From Actibacterium sp. XHP0104 (lineage in GTDB: Bacteria; Pseudomonadota; Alphaproteobacteria; Rhodobacterales; Rhodobacteraceae): a stretch of 64,000 nucleotides of DNA. The notes beneath the pieces were generated by a model that saw nothing but the letters and a program-made list of their open reading frames with translations, made no database searches and was not told the DNA's origin. Both the position numbers and the translations under genes were made by a program. Each line of letters starts with the position of its first letter. The stretch's first letter is position 1. The stretch lies in contig NZ_JAOWLE010000005.1 of assembly GCF_025751515.1 (NCBI RefSeq), positions 1-64,000 on the forward strand, in the 5' to 3' direction. Of this stretch, positions 25,492 to 34,983 are shown piece by piece.

Positions 25492-26658
25492 TCACACGGC
25501 CTTTTTCAGGGTCTCAACCAGATCGGTCTTTTCCCAGCTGAACCCGCCATCGGCATCGGGCGCGCGGCCGAAATGGCCATAGGCGGCGGTGCGTTGATAG
25601 ACGGGCTTGTTCAGTTGCAGATGCTCGCGGATGCCGCGCGGCGTCAGGCTCATCGTGTCGCGGATGGCGCGTTCAATCGCGGCGTCATCGACATGGCCGG
25701 TGCCGTGGGTGTCAACATACAGCGACTGCGGCTCGGCGATGCCGATCGCATAGCTCAGCTGGATGGTGCAGCGGCTGGCCATGCCCGAGGCCACGACGTT
25801 CTTGGCCAGATAGCGCGCGGCATAGGCGGCCGAGCGGTCGACCTTGGTCGGATCCTTGCCGGAAAACGCGCCGCCGCCGTGCGGGGCCGCGCCGCCATAG
25901 GTGTCGACGATGATCTTGCGGCCTGTCAGGCCAGCATCGCCATCGGGGCCACCGATCACGAACTTGCCGGTCGGGTTGACGTGCCAGACAGTGTCGGCAT
26001 CCAGCCAGCCCTCGGGCAGAACCTCGCGGATATAGGGTTCGACGATGGTGCGCACATCGGCCGAGGTCAGATCCTCGGAGCGATGCTGGGTCGACAGCAC
26101 CAGCGCGGCAACGCCCACCGGGACGCCGTTCACATAGCGCAGGGTCAGCTGCGATTTGGCGTCGGGCTCCAGCTCGGGCTCGGCGCCCGATTTGCGCACC
26201 TCGGCAAGCCGGCGCAGGATGGCATGGGCATAATGGACCGGGGCCGGCATCAGGTGCTCGGTCTCATTCACGGCATAGCCGAACATGATGCCCTGATCGC
26301 CGGCGCCTTCGTCCTTGTTGTCGCCGGCATCAACGCCTTGGGCGATATGGGCGGATTGCTCGTGCAGGTAATTGTCGACGGTCAGGTTTTCCCAGTGAAA
26401 GCCATCTTGCGCATAGCCGATATCGCGGACGCATTCGCGGGCGATGTCGGCCACGCGGTCCATCACCGATTTCGAGCCGCGAACCTCGCCGCCGATGATG
26501 ACGCGATTGGTGGTGGCGAAGGTCTCGCAGGCGACGCGGGCCTGCGGTTCTTCGGCCAGGAAGGCATCAAGCACTGCGTCGGAAATGCGGTCGCACACCT
26601 TGTCGGGGTGCCCCTCCGAGACGGATTCAGAGGTGAAGAGGTAATTCTGCCGGGTCAT
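25492..26658 (-). CDS. metK: S-adenosylmethionine synthase
   Basis: 388 residues. It makes SAM from methionine and ATP. Canonical blocks are [19 protein letters not shown] near 10, [12 protein letters not shown] near 118 (GAGDQG) and [23 protein letters not shown] near 260. The first ribosome-binding sequence GGAG lies inside the SAM/SAH riboswitch directly upstream, so translation is under feedback by its product. Confidence 0.98.
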   Translation of the reverse strand: MTRQNYLFTSESVSEGHPDKVCDRISDAVLDAFLAEEPQARVACETFATTNRVIIGGEVRGSKSVMDRVADIARECVRDIGYAQDGFHWENLTVDNYLHEQSAHIAQGVDAGDNKDEGAGDQGIMFGYAVNETEHLMPAPVHYAHAILRRLAEVRKSGAEPELEPDAKSQLTLRYVNGVPVGVAALVLSTQHRSEDLTSADVRTIVEPYIREVLPEGWLDADTVWHVNPTGKFVIGGPDGDAGLTGRKIIVDTYGGAAPHGGGAFSGKDPTKVDRSAAYAARYLAKNVVASGMASRCTIQLSYAIGIAEPQSLYVDTHGTGHVDDAAIERAIRDTMSLTPRGIREHLQLNKPVYQRTAAYGHFGRAPDADGGFSWEKTDLVETLKKAV

Positions 26659-26662
26659 GAAA

Positions 26663-26710
26663 GGTGCTCCATTGGGTTATCCCCGTCACGCCAGGAAGCC
26701 GTTGTGACGG
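26663..26710 (-). promoter_or_regulatory. SAM/SAH riboswitch upstream of metK
   Basis: On the minus strand CCGTCAC at 26710 pairs with GTGACGG, enclosing the conserved AACGGCTTCCTGGC, and is followed after a short linker by AATGGAGCA, which contains the metK ribosome site. This matches the SAM/SAH riboswitch class: an H-type pseudoknot in which ligand binding hides the GGAG. The class is known upstream of metK in Rhodobacterales. Sequence identity in the conserved core is very high. Confidence 0.95.
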
Positions 26711-26747
26711 TTCGATCACGCCCCCTTACGCCCGCAAGGCGAGTGGG

Positions 26748-28268
26748 TCAACGGGATATTGCGCCGCGCCTGTGGCCGCGCAGCGCCACCAGCACCAGCC
26801 CGGCCAGCAGCAGGATCGCCGCCGGCAGGTCGCCCGTCCGGGCGTAAAACGTGGGCGGCAGCGCACCCGGCAGCGCCACATCCAGCGCGCCCTGACGGTT
26901 CAGCGGCAGGCTGGCCACCACCTGCCCGCGCGCGGTGATCGCCGCCGACACCCCGGTATTGGCAGACCGCAGAACCGGCAGCCCCTGCTCGACCGCGCGC
27001 AGACGCGCCTGGGCCAGGTGCTGATACGGCCCCGAGAACGACCCGAACCAGGCGTCGTTGGTCAGTTGCAGCACCCAGTCGGGCCGCCGGGGCGCGGCGC
27101 GCAGATCGTTGGGAAAGATCATCTCGTAGCAAATAAGCGGCAGCACCTTGCCGGCCCCACCCAGATCCCAGACCTGCGGCCCGGGGCCGGGGCTAAAGCC
27201 GATACCGCCCGAGGCCAGGCCAAAGAGGCCCAGCCGCGCCAGCCGGTCGCCAAAGGGCATGTATTCGCCAAAGGGCACCAGGTGGTATTTGTCATAGATC
27301 TGCGTCACCTCGCCCTGCGCATCCAACGCCACGGCGGCGTTGAACACGCGGTCGCCCTCGCGGCGATTGGCGCCCAGGATCACCGGCGCCCCGCCCGAGG
27401 CCAGCGCGATCTGGCGCAGGGCGGGGCCGGCGCTGTTCAGCGACCAGGCGATCGCGGTTTCGGGCCAGACGATCAGATCGGGCGCCGGATCGCCCGGCGC
27501 GCGGGTCAGCGCGATCTGGCGATCAAAGAACACCGGCACCATGTCGCGCTGCCATTTCAGATGTTGGGCCGCATTGGGCTGGATCAGGCGCACGGTCATG
27601 GGCTGGTCTCGCGCGGGCACCGGTTGGGCCTGCATCCATGCCCCCGTCCCCCACAGCAGCGCCAGCAGCACCGCCGCGCCCACGGCCTGGCGAAGACCCA
27701 GCGCCAACAACGCGGCCAACGCCCAGACCAGCAGGTTCAGCCCGTGCGGCCCGATAAAAGCCGCCAGTTGCAGCGCCGGCGTGGCAATCCAGGCATGACC
27801 CGGCAAGGCCCAGGGAAAGCCGGTAAAGAGATAAGACCGCAAGAGCCCGCCCAGCGCCAACAGCAGAACCAGCGCCACCGCCCTGCCCCCGCGACTGCCG
27901 CCAAGCCGGGCCGCGCCATATCCGGCCGCGCCCCAAAACAGCGCCAGCCCGCCCGCCAACAGGATCAGCGCGAAAGGCGCCATCCAGCCATGTCGGCCGG
28001 CATCCACCAGAAAGGGCTGCACGATCCACACCAGCGCCACGGCGAAATAGCCCGCGCCCCCCAGCCACATCAGCCGTGCGACGCGCCAAAGCCCCTGCGC
28101 CGGCAGGACCAGCGCAATCAGGCAGGCCAGACCGGCCGGCGTCAGAAACCACAGATCAAAGGGCGCCTGGCCCAGCGCCGCGACGCCGCCCGAGACCAAA
28201 GCCGCCAGCATCGCGCCCCAGCCGGCGCGGCCCTCACCAATCAGACGGGCGGCGGGCCGCGTGGTCAT
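26748..28268 (-). CDS. lnt: Apolipoprotein N-acyltransferase
   Basis: 506 residues. Inner-membrane enzyme that adds the third acyl chain to lipoproteins. About six N-terminal transmembrane segments precede a nitrilase-like periplasmic domain. The catalytic triad is seen as Glu in WPETAIAW, Lys in YDKYHLVPFGE and Cys in LICYEMIFP, with a last transmembrane helix at the C-terminus. It begins 2 nt after the corC-like stop. Confidence 0.96.
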   Translation of the reverse strand: MTTRPAARLIGEGRAGWGAMLAALVSGGVAALGQAPFDLWFLTPAGLACLIALVLPAQGLWRVARLMWLGGAGYFAVALVWIVQPFLVDAGRHGWMAPFALILLAGGLALFWGAAGYGAARLGGSRGGRAVALVLLLALGGLLRSYLFTGFPWALPGHAWIATPALQLAAFIGPHGLNLLVWALAALLALGLRQAVGAAVLLALLWGTGAWMQAQPVPARDQPMTVRLIQPNAAQHLKWQRDMVPVFFDRQIALTRAPGDPAPDLIVWPETAIAWSLNSAGPALRQIALASGGAPVILGANRREGDRVFNAAVALDAQGEVTQIYDKYHLVPFGEYMPFGDRLARLGLFGLASGGIGFSPGPGPQVWDLGGAGKVLPLICYEMIFPNDLRAAPRRPDWVLQLTNDAWFGSFSGPYQHLAQARLRAVEQGLPVLRSANTGVSAAITARGQVVASLPLNRQGALDVALPGALPPTFYARTGDLPAAILLLAGLVLVALRGHRRGAISR

Positions 28269-28270
28269 GT

Positions 28271-29197
28271 TCAGTCGGCCTTCTCGGCCTGTTCGCCCAC
28301 CTCGATCGCGGCGGCCACCGATTGCGGCAGACGCACCCGCAGGCGCTTGATCCGGCGCGGATCGGCATCGACGATCTCGAACTCAGCGCCGCTTTCATGG
28401 GGAATGACCTCACCACGGGCCGGCACGCGGCCGGTGACCATGAAGACCAGACCGCCCAGCGTGTCGATCTCTTCCTCGTCCTCTTCATCGACCAGCTTCA
28501 TGCCGATGGCGGCCTCGAACTCATCCAGCGGCGCGCGGGCCTGAACCAGATAGCTGCCGGCGCTTTCGCGGCTCCAGAACTTGCCTTCGGCGACGTCATG
28601 TTCATCCTCGATCTCGCCGATGACCTGTTCGATCAGATCCTCGATGGTGACCAAGCCATCGACCCCGCCATATTCGTCGATCACCAGCGCCATATGCATC
28701 CGGTCGCTCTGCATCTTTTGCAGCAGCACGCCGATCGGCATCGACGGCGGCACGAACAGCAGCGGGCGCAGCATCGGTTTCAGCGTGAACCGCGTGCCTT
28801 TGCCGTTAAAGCCGTGGCGCAGTGCGAAATCCTTGAGGTGGACCAGCCCGACGGGGCTGTCCAGCGTGCCGTCATAGACCGGCAGGCGGGTCATCCCGCT
28901 GTCGCGGAACACCTTGACCAGCTCGTCCTTGCCGATGTCCAGCGGCACGGCGACGATTTCGACCTTGGGCCAGGCCACGTCCTCGACCCGAAGGGTGCGC
29001 AGGTTGCCGATGCCCAGGGCCGATGGCACGCGCGGCTGGCGCGGCTGCACCTGCCCGTCACTATCGCCGGTTTTCTGAGATTGTGCGCCGCTGCCCAGCG
29101 CCTCGGTCAGCCGGGCCCAAAGCCCGCGCCGACTGTGATCTTCATTCTCGGGCGCGCCCTGCGCCGCCATAGAAGAGCCGTCTGTTTCCTGGCCCAT
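28271..29197 (-). CDS. CBS-pair/CorC_HlyC domain protein (CorC-like)
   Basis: 308 residues. A polar N-terminal ~65 residues lead to two CBS motifs (about 80-140 and 148-205, with VIDEYGGVDGLVTIEDLIEQ) and a C-terminal transporter-associated CorC_HlyC domain (about 220-295). There is no transmembrane DUF21 domain, as in E. coli CorC/YbeX. YbeX is linked to ribosome and Mg2+ homeostasis. Order phoH-ybeY-ybeX-lnt is conserved, here with one gene inserted between phoH and ybeY. Confidence 0.9.
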   Translation of the reverse strand: MGQETDGSSMAAQGAPENEDHSRRGLWARLTEALGSGAQSQKTGDSDGQVQPRQPRVPSALGIGNLRTLRVEDVAWPKVEIVAVPLDIGKDELVKVFRDSGMTRLPVYDGTLDSPVGLVHLKDFALRHGFNGKGTRFTLKPMLRPLLFVPPSMPIGVLLQKMQSDRMHMALVIDEYGGVDGLVTIEDLIEQVIGEIEDEHDVAEGKFWSRESAGSYLVQARAPLDEFEAAIGMKLVDEEDEEEIDTLGGLVFMVTGRVPARGEVIPHESGAEFEIVDADPRRIKRLRVRLPQSVAAAIEVGEQAEKAD

Positions 29198-29222
29198 AAG
29201 TCCTTACCAAACCAACCGGGCC

Positions 29223-29732
29223 TTAGAACCCGTCCTCTTCATATGGGTCAGCCAGCCCCATGGATGCAAGTATTTCCACCTCGATGCGTTCCATCAGGGC
29301 GGCATCTTGCGGGCGGATGTGGTCAAAACCCAACAGGTGCAGCGTGCCGTGCACCAACAGATGCGTCACATGATCGGCAAACGCCTTGCCCTGCTCGGTG
29401 GCCTCGCGGGCGCAGGTGTCATAGGCGATGGCGATATCGCCCAGTTCCAGCGGCATGTCGGGCAAGTCGGGTTCGGGCGCATAGGGGCGCGCGCCGTCCT
29501 CTTCGGCGGCCAGATCGTCGGATGGCCAGGACAGCACGTTGGTCGGCACGGGCTTGTCGCGGAACTCGGCGTTGAGGGTGGCGATGCGGGCGTCGTCACA
29601 GCCCAAGAGGCTGATCTCGGCGTCATCCGGCAGGCCCAGATGCGCCAGCGCGGCGGCGCAGGCCCGGTCGGCCAGCACCTGCAGCCCGGCCTCGGCCCAG
29701 CGGTCGTCTTCGATGATCAGGTCAACGCTCAT
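29223..29732 (-). CDS. ybeY: Endoribonuclease YbeY
   Basis: 169 residues from ATG 29732; an upstream extension to 29876 would run through the terminator-like hairpin and is not conserved in type. The zinc motif H-G-T-L-H-L-L-G-F-D-H (H-x3-H-x5-H) is near 130. YbeY takes part in 16S rRNA 3'-end maturation and ribosome quality control. It is followed by the corC-like gene and lnt. Confidence 0.96.
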   Translation of the reverse strand: MSVDLIIEDDRWAEAGLQVLADRACAAALAHLGLPDDAEISLLGCDDARIATLNAEFRDKPVPTNVLSWPSDDLAAEEDGARPYAPEPDLPDMPLELGDIAIAYDTCAREATEQGKAFADHVTHLLVHGTLHLLGFDHIRPQDAALMERIEVEILASMGLADPYEEDGF

Positions 29733-29786
29733 GCGCGGGCCATAGCGCAGCGGCGGGCCAAGGAAAACAGAATTCGCACATGCAAA

Positions 29787-29812
29787 CGGCCCGCCCCAGT
29801 CGGGACGGGCCG
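29787..29812 (-). terminator. Hairpin after the VPLPA-CTERM gene
   Basis: CGGCCCGtCCC and GGGgCGGGCCG form an 11-bp stem with one mismatch and a GACT loop, followed on the minus strand by TTTGC. It lies 24 nt after the gene's stop. The T run is short, so its strength is unsure. Confidence 0.5.
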
Positions 29813-29835
29813 CGCAATTATTGATCGGGGTGCGA

Positions 29836-30342
29836 TCAGGCTTTCTTGCGGCGACGCAGCGCGGCCAGACCGCCAATACCGGTCAGCAGCAGCAGACCGC
29901 CAGCCGGCAGCGGCACCACGGCGACGCGGAAGGCATAGTTGGTCGGGCCAACCGCTTCGCCGGGATCGCCAAAGTGGTCGCTGACATAGGCGGTGGTTTC
30001 ACCGAACACGTTGTATTTGCCATCACCACCGTCGTTGACATAGTCCTGCGCAACCTTGGTCGCCGTGTAGGGCCACGGTTGAGCATAGGTATCAACCCAG
30101 GTCATAAAGTCGATATCGGCGACCAGATCGCTGACGGTCGAGATGACGTAATCGGCAGCGGTGCCGCCAAACAGCAGCGCAGCGGCCTCTTGCCCGGTCA
30201 GGGCATCCGCAACAGTAAAGTTCGGGCCATCGCCCAGTTTCCAGCTGCCAACATAGTTATAGGTCGCCGCATCGGCGGTTTGGGCAAGCCCGGCAACGGA
30301 TACAACCGCGCCAGCCGCCAGGATATTTTTCCAGTGCTTCAC
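29836..30342 (-). CDS. VPLPA-CTERM exported protein
   Basis: 168 residues starting at GTG 30342; AGGGGG six bases upstream decides this over the in-frame start at 30387. An N-terminal signal peptide ends near TADA-A. The C-terminus has the sorting signal VPLPAGGLLLLTGIGGLAALRRRKKA in form: VPLPA, a hydrophobic helix and a basic end. VPLPA-CTERM proteins are PEP-CTERM-like substrates of exosortases and are frequent in Rhodobacteraceae. The mature domain is unrecognised. No exosortase gene is in the window. It splits the usual phoH-ybeY neighbourhood. Confidence 0.85.
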   Translation of the reverse strand: MKHWKNILAAGAVVSVAGLAQTADAATYNYVGSWKLGDGPNFTVADALTGQEAAALLFGGTAADYVISTVSDLVADIDFMTWVDTYAQPWPYTATKVAQDYVNDGGDGKYNVFGETTAYVSDHFGDPGEAVGPTNYAFRVAVVPLPAGGLLLLTGIGGLAALRRRKKA

Positions 30343-30429
30343 AATAGCCCCCTGTGAATGACATTTACCATAATTGTGGATCACCACCCCAAGAGGCTAG
30401 CGCAAAAGCGCATCTCAGTCGAATCTTTA

Positions 30430-31446
30430 CTATTTCGCCGGATCGTCGGCGTCATAGGCCTCGATGATCTTGGCAACCAGCGGGTGGCGGACGACGTCCT
30501 TGGATGTGAAATAGTTGAAACTGATCTTGTCGATGCCTTTCAGCAGGCGCTCGGCATCCTGCAGGCCCGACTGCACGCCGCGCGGCAGGTCGACCTGGCT
30601 GCGGTCGCCGGTGATCACCATGCGCGAGCCCTCGCCCAGGCGGGTCAGGAACATCTTCATCTGCATGGTGGTGGCGTTCTGTGCCTCGTCCAGCACCACA
30701 AAGGCATTGGCCAGCGTGCGGCCCCGCATGAAGGCCAGCGGCGCGATCTCGATCCGCTTTTCCTCGATCAGCTTGGCAACCTGCTTGCCGGGCAGGAAAT
30801 CGTTCAGCGCATCGTAGAGCGGCTGCATGTAGGGGTCGACCTTGTCTTTCATGTCGCCGGGCAGATAGCCCAGTTTCTCGCCCGCTTCGACGGCGGGGCG
30901 CGACAGGATGATGCGGTCGACATGGCCGCCGATGAACATGTTCACGCCTACGGCCACGGCCAGATAGGTCTTGCCGGTGCCGGCGGGGCCGATGCCAAAG
31001 GCCAGTTCATTCTCGAACAGCGCCTTCACGTAAGCCTTTTGTGCGTCGGTGCGCGGCTCGACCAGTTTCTTGCGGGTCTTGATCTCGGTGCGGCCGCCCT
31101 GGAACAGCTCCATCTGGTCGCCCTGGCGGGTGCCGGTGCCCTCGGCCGAGTTGCCCATGCGGATCAGCCCCTCGATATCGCCGGCCTCGACCGACTTGCC
31201 GGTTTCCAGCCGTCCGTAAAGCTGTTGCAGGATCATCGCCGCCTGGCCGCGCGCCTCGCCGTCCCCGACCACCGCCAGCAGGTTGCCGCGGCGGATGATA
31301 TGGACGTTCAGCGTGTGCTCTATTTGCGCGAGATTGCGGTCGAACTCACCGCACAGATCGATCAGCAGGCGATTATCGGGAAACTCCAGAAGCGTCTCGT
31401 GGACGTCTTCGGCGTTGGGCGGGGGTGTGATTGCGCTGATGCCCAA
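30430..31446 (-). CDS. phoH: PhoH-like ATPase (YbeZ)
   Basis: 338 residues from TTG 31446, chosen because CGGAG lies just upstream; the frame remains open to 31491 without a better start. A KH-like N-terminal part precedes the PhoH ATPase domain with Walker A GPAGTGKTYLA near 142 and Walker B FVVLDEAQNA near 240. YbeZ works with YbeY in rRNA processing and is a presumed RNA helicase/ATPase. In many alphaproteobacteria it directly follows miaB; here two small envelope genes intervene. Confidence 0.93.
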   Translation of the reverse strand: MGISAITPPPNAEDVHETLLEFPDNRLLIDLCGEFDRNLAQIEHTLNVHIIRRGNLLAVVGDGEARGQAAMILQQLYGRLETGKSVEAGDIEGLIRMGNSAEGTGTRQGDQMELFQGGRTEIKTRKKLVEPRTDAQKAYVKALFENELAFGIGPAGTGKTYLAVAVGVNMFIGGHVDRIILSRPAVEAGEKLGYLPGDMKDKVDPYMQPLYDALNDFLPGKQVAKLIEEKRIEIAPLAFMRGRTLANAFVVLDEAQNATTMQMKMFLTRLGEGSRMVITGDRSQVDLPRGVQSGLQDAERLLKGIDKISFNYFTSKDVVRHPLVAKIIEAYDADDPAK

Positions 31447-31541
31447 AACGACTCCGTTCTCTAAAGCCAGTATAGATATGGTGGCAAGCAAAGGCCTTTA
31501 ACGCAAGCACTGGTCGCGCATGTTTGAAAAAAACATGTGAC

Positions 31542-31569
31542 AAGGCCGCCCATAAACCAGGGCGGCCTT
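31542..31569 (-). terminator. Terminator after the OmpA/lipoprotein pair
   Basis: AAGGCCGCCC and GGGCGGCCTT form a perfect 10-bp stem with an 8-nt loop, 25 nt after the lipoprotein stop. On the minus strand a T7 run follows nine bases later, inside a second small inverted repeat (CATGTTT / AAACATG, 31519-31537). Confidence 0.65.
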
Positions 31570-31594
31570 GAATTTTTGGCGTTTTCAGACGGTT

Positions 31595-31897
31595 TTAGAT
31601 CGGGTCTTCGATGGGCGAGCCGGCCTTGTAGGGGCCCACGGCCACCTCGGGCGGGGCGATGCCCGAGCACACGGGCTTGCCGTATTTGTCGAGGCGGGCG
31701 GACATGTAGCCCTCGATTCCGTCGTCGATGATCCACTGATCACAGCCGGTGGGGTCGACCCAGATCCCGGCGCGCAGCTTGCTGAGATCCTTGCTGTCGA
31801 TACCGCGGTCGATCGACTTGTCGTATTTGGGTGCGTACATACAGCCCGACAGGCTGGCGGCGATTGCGAGGACGGTGAACCCTTTGATGATGGTCAT
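31595..31897 (-). CDS. Small lipoprotein with GxWVDPxGC motif
   Basis: 100 residues from ATG 31897. Signal peptide with lipobox SLSGC (Cys19). The mature part has GIWVDPTGCDQWIIDDGIEG and, further on, a YGKPVC, a motif also found in the OmpA-family gene 10 nt upstream (GVWVDPDGCEHW..., DGIPVC). The two conserved Cys may form a disulfide. Function unknown; the shared motif suggests both proteins bind the same partner in the periplasm or outer membrane. Confidence 0.75.
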   Translation of the reverse strand: MTIIKGFTVLAIAASLSGCMYAPKYDKSIDRGIDSKDLSKLRAGIWVDPTGCDQWIIDDGIEGYMSARLDKYGKPVCSGIAPPEVAVGPYKAGSPIEDPI

Positions 31898-31907
31898 GGC
31901 TCTCTCC

Positions 31908-32468
31908 TCAGCGCAGGCAGATGATTTCGACACGGCGGTTCTTGGCCATGCCGGCGTTGGTGCGGTTCGAGGCGACCGGCAGCCGTTCGCCATAGCCGCG
32001 CACATCGACGACACGCAGGCCGGCGGCGCGGGCCACCTGGGCCACGGCATCGGCGCGGCGCTGCGACAGGGCCAGGTTATAGGCATCCGAAGCGCGGGAA
32101 TCCGTGTGCCCCACGATGATCACCGCGCGGCTGGGCGAGGTGCGGAAGAACTGGCGCAGTCGCGCCACGCTGTCGGCGTTCAGATTATGGCTGTCGGTGG
32201 TGAACAGTTGATCGGACGGGAAAGTGCCGCAGGCGGGGCCACGGCGGCAGACCGGAATGCCGTCACGGCTGACGTGGGGGGTCATGTAGCCCTCCCAGCC
32301 ATCATCCAAGACCCAATGCTCGCAGCCATCGGGATCGACCCAGACACCGGGGCGATAGTGTTCGCCCTTGATCACCTGCTGTTCCGCGGCAGCAGCGCCG
32401 GCAGTGAACAGCATGCTCAGTGCCAGAATAGCCGAGATCAGCGTCAGAAACCTGTTACGCGTATTCAT
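31908..32468 (-). CDS. OmpA-family peptidoglycan-binding protein
   Basis: 186 residues. A signal peptide (about 1-28) is followed by a ~55-residue N-terminal module with the GVWVDPDGCEHW and PVC motif shared with the downstream lipoprotein. An OmpA C-terminal domain (about 85-186) has VGHTDSRASDAYNLALSQRRADAV and NRRVEIICL, the segments that bind diaminopimelate peptidoglycan. No beta-barrel. It likely tethers or senses the cell wall. Cotranscribed with the lipoprotein gene (10-nt gap). Confidence 0.88.
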   Translation of the reverse strand: MNTRNRFLTLISAILALSMLFTAGAAAAEQQVIKGEHYRPGVWVDPDGCEHWVLDDGWEGYMTPHVSRDGIPVCRRGPACGTFPSDQLFTTDSHNLNADSVARLRQFFRTSPSRAVIIVGHTDSRASDAYNLALSQRRADAVAQVARAAGLRVVDVRGYGERLPVASNRTNAGMAKNRRVEIICLR

Positions 32469-32654
32469 AACCGTTTACCTTCGTCCTCGAGCCCCCACTG
32501 CCCAAGGGCAGACCCGTTCCGAAGGTAGATATTTAAAAGACTCTGCGTGATCCGCCCAGCTGAACCCCATTCTTTGGGGCGCGCTGATCACCAAACTGGC
32601 GCAATGCGGGGGATGGCGCGGAATTGTTCGTCGTGACGCAACAATCGTCGCGAC

Positions 32655-33986
32655 TCACCCGGCGATGAGTTCACCCGCCAGCGAGTGGCTGGCCGAGCCA
32701 GTGATGCGCACGCGCCCGATCTGGCCCAAGAGGGCCTCGGGGGCGATGACATGCACGGCATGCAGGTGATCGGACTTGCCGACCAGCTGCCCGGGCAGAC
32801 GGCCTTTCTTTTCGAACAGCACACCCACTTCGCGGCCCACCATTTCGGCCTGGATCTCGGCCTGTTGCTGGTTCAGCAGGGCTTGCAGCCGTTGCAAGCG
32901 CTCGTCCTTGACGCTTTCGGGCAGTTGGGCGCGCTCGGCCGCCGGTGTGCCGGGGCGGGTCGAGTATTTGAAGCTGTAGCACTGGCCATAGCGCACCTGT
33001 TCCACCAGGCGCAGCGTGGCCTCGAAATCGTCATCCGTTTCCTCGGGGAAGCCGACGATGAAATCGCCCGACAACAGGATATCGGGGCGGGCCTCGCGGA
33101 TGCGGTCGATCAGGCGCAGATAGCTGTCGGCGGTATGGCTGCGGTTCATCCGTTTCAGGATGCGGTCGCTGCCCGACTGCACCGGCAGATGCAGATAGGG
33201 CATCAATTTCGGACAATCGCCATGGGCCTTGATCAGGTCGTCTTCCATGTCGTTGGGGTGGCTGGTGGTATAGCGGATACGGTCCAGCCCATCGACCTCG
33301 GCCAGTTCACGGATCAGCCGGGCCAGCCCCCAGTCGCGGCCATCGGCGCCCTCGCCATGGTAGGCGTTGACGTTCTGACCCAGCAGGGTGATTTCACGCA
33401 CCCCGCGCGACACCAGCTCGCGCGCCTCGGCCAGCACGCGGTCAGCGGGGCGCGAGACCTCGGCGCCGCGGGTATAGGGCACCACGCAGAAGGCGCAGAA
33501 CTTGTCGCAGCCTTCCTGTACGGTCAGAAACGCGGTCGGGCCGCGCTTGGCCGCCGGACCGCGCGACTTGAGCTTTTCAAACTTGTCCTCTTCGGGGAAA
33601 TCGGTGTCCAGCGCCTTTTCCCCGGCGCGGGTCTTTGCCTCCATCTGGGGCAGGCGGTGATAGCTTTGCGGCCCCACCACCAGATCGACCAGCGGCTGGC
33701 GGCGCATGATTTCCTCGCCCTCGGCCTGGGCGACACAGCCCGCGACCCCGATTTTCAGGTCGGGCTTTTCGGCCTTCAGGCCCTTGAACCGCCCCAGTTC
33801 CGAATAGACCTTTTCGGCGGCCTTTTCGCGGATATGGCAGGTATTGAGCAGGATCATGTCGGCATCTTCGGGGCTGTCAGTGGTGACATAGCCCGACCCG
33901 CCCATGGCCTCTGCCATGCGCTCGCTGTCGTAGACGTTCATTTGACAGCCATAGGTCTTGATAAACAGTTTCTTCGGCTCGGCCAT
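32655..33986 (-). CDS. miaB: tRNA-2-methylthio-N6-dimethylallyladenosine synthase
   Basis: 443 residues. Radical SAM methylthiotransferase modifying A37 of tRNAs. N-terminal MTTase cluster cysteines Cys14, Cys50 and Cys84; radical SAM motif C160-x3-C164-x2-C167 (CDKFCAFC); a C-terminal TRAM domain from about 375. AGGGGCG precedes the ATG. It uses SAM, as do TrmB and other enzymes nearby. Confidence 0.97.
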   Translation of the reverse strand: MAEPKKLFIKTYGCQMNVYDSERMAEAMGGSGYVTTDSPEDADMILLNTCHIREKAAEKVYSELGRFKGLKAEKPDLKIGVAGCVAQAEGEEIMRRQPLVDLVVGPQSYHRLPQMEAKTRAGEKALDTDFPEEDKFEKLKSRGPAAKRGPTAFLTVQEGCDKFCAFCVVPYTRGAEVSRPADRVLAEARELVSRGVREITLLGQNVNAYHGEGADGRDWGLARLIRELAEVDGLDRIRYTTSHPNDMEDDLIKAHGDCPKLMPYLHLPVQSGSDRILKRMNRSHTADSYLRLIDRIREARPDILLSGDFIVGFPEETDDDFEATLRLVEQVRYGQCYSFKYSTRPGTPAAERAQLPESVKDERLQRLQALLNQQQAEIQAEMVGREVGVLFEKKGRLPGQLVGKSDHLHAVHVIAPEALLGQIGRVRITGSASHSLAGELIAG

Positions 33987-34102
33987 GATCGCGCCCCTTT
34001 TGTCCGCGTCCCGCCTCTACACAATCGGCGCCTTGCCCGCAACGCTTGCAATGGTAACCGATATACAAGAGTTTTGCCGCAACAAGGCAGATGAGGCGGC
34101 AA

Positions 34103-34972
34103 ATGACCTATACGGTGTTGGATGATTTCCTGACCAACGGCAAAGCCGTGCTGGCCAAGGGGCCGGTTGGGGTGATCCTGGTCGAGGATCTGGTCGAGGT
34201 CGACACCACCATCCGCCATCACCTGGGGCTGGGGTTCAAGGCGCTGGTGGTTCTGGGCCCGCCCGAGCTGGAGCTGCCGGCCGATATCCGCGACCGGGTG
34301 CATCTGGTGATCACCGATATTTACCGCGAGGGCGTGTTCATCGACGCGCTGAACCGGATCATCGCCGCTGCGCCGGGGGTGTGGCTGTATTACTGCTATA
34401 ACGCCGAATACCTGTTCTTTCCCTTCTGCGAGACCCGCAGCGTGGGCGAAATGCTGACCTTTCACGGCGAAGAGCGGCGCGACGCGATGCTGAGCTACGT
34501 GATCGACCTTTATGCCGGCGATCTGCGCGCCTTTCCCAATGCGGTGTCGCTGGAAAACGCATTGCTGGATCGCACCGGGTATTACGCGCTGGCGCGGCCC
34601 GACCCCGACAATCACGATCACCCCAAGGAACGGCAGCTGGATTTCTATGGCGGGCTGCGCTGGCGGTTCGAGGAACACATCCCCAAGGAACGCCGCAAGA
34701 TCGACCGCATCGCCCTGTTCCGCGCCGTACCGGGGCTGGTGCTGCGGCCCGATCACACGTTCAACACCGAGGAATACAACACCTATTCCTGCCCCTGGCA
34801 CCATAACCTGACGGCGGCGGTCTGTTCGTTCCGCACCGCCAAGGCGCTGAAGGTAAACGCCGGGTCGACCTTTGATATCCGCCGGTTCGAATGGCACAAC
34901 TCGGTTGCCTTCGACTGGACCTCGCAACAGTTGCTTGACCTCGGCCTGATGGAGCCGGGGCAGTGGTTCTGA
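34103..34972 (+). CDS. Glycosyltransferase family 2-like protein
   Basis: 289 residues from ATG 34103 (GAGG just upstream; ATG-less extension to 34091 rejected). No signal peptide or transmembrane segment. A Rossmann-like N-terminal half (VGVILVEDLVEVDTTIRHHLGLG, then ALVVLGPPE) and a later FNTEEYNTY / PWHHNLT region resemble family-2-like proteins common in Rhodobacteraceae, but the classical DxD is not obvious. The next gene is a DUF2238 membrane protein 11 nt away. Function unproven. Confidence 0.5.
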   Translation: MTYTVLDDFLTNGKAVLAKGPVGVILVEDLVEVDTTIRHHLGLGFKALVVLGPPELELPADIRDRVHLVITDIYREGVFIDALNRIIAAAPGVWLYYCYNAEYLFFPFCETRSVGEMLTFHGEERRDAMLSYVIDLYAGDLRAFPNAVSLENALLDRTGYYALARPDPDNHDHPKERQLDFYGGLRWRFEEHIPKERRKIDRIALFRAVPGLVLRPDHTFNTEEYNTYSCPWHHNLTAAVCSFRTAKALKVNAGSTFDIRRFEWHNSVAFDWTSQQLLDLGLMEPGQWF

Positions 34973-34983
34973 AAGGACAAAGC

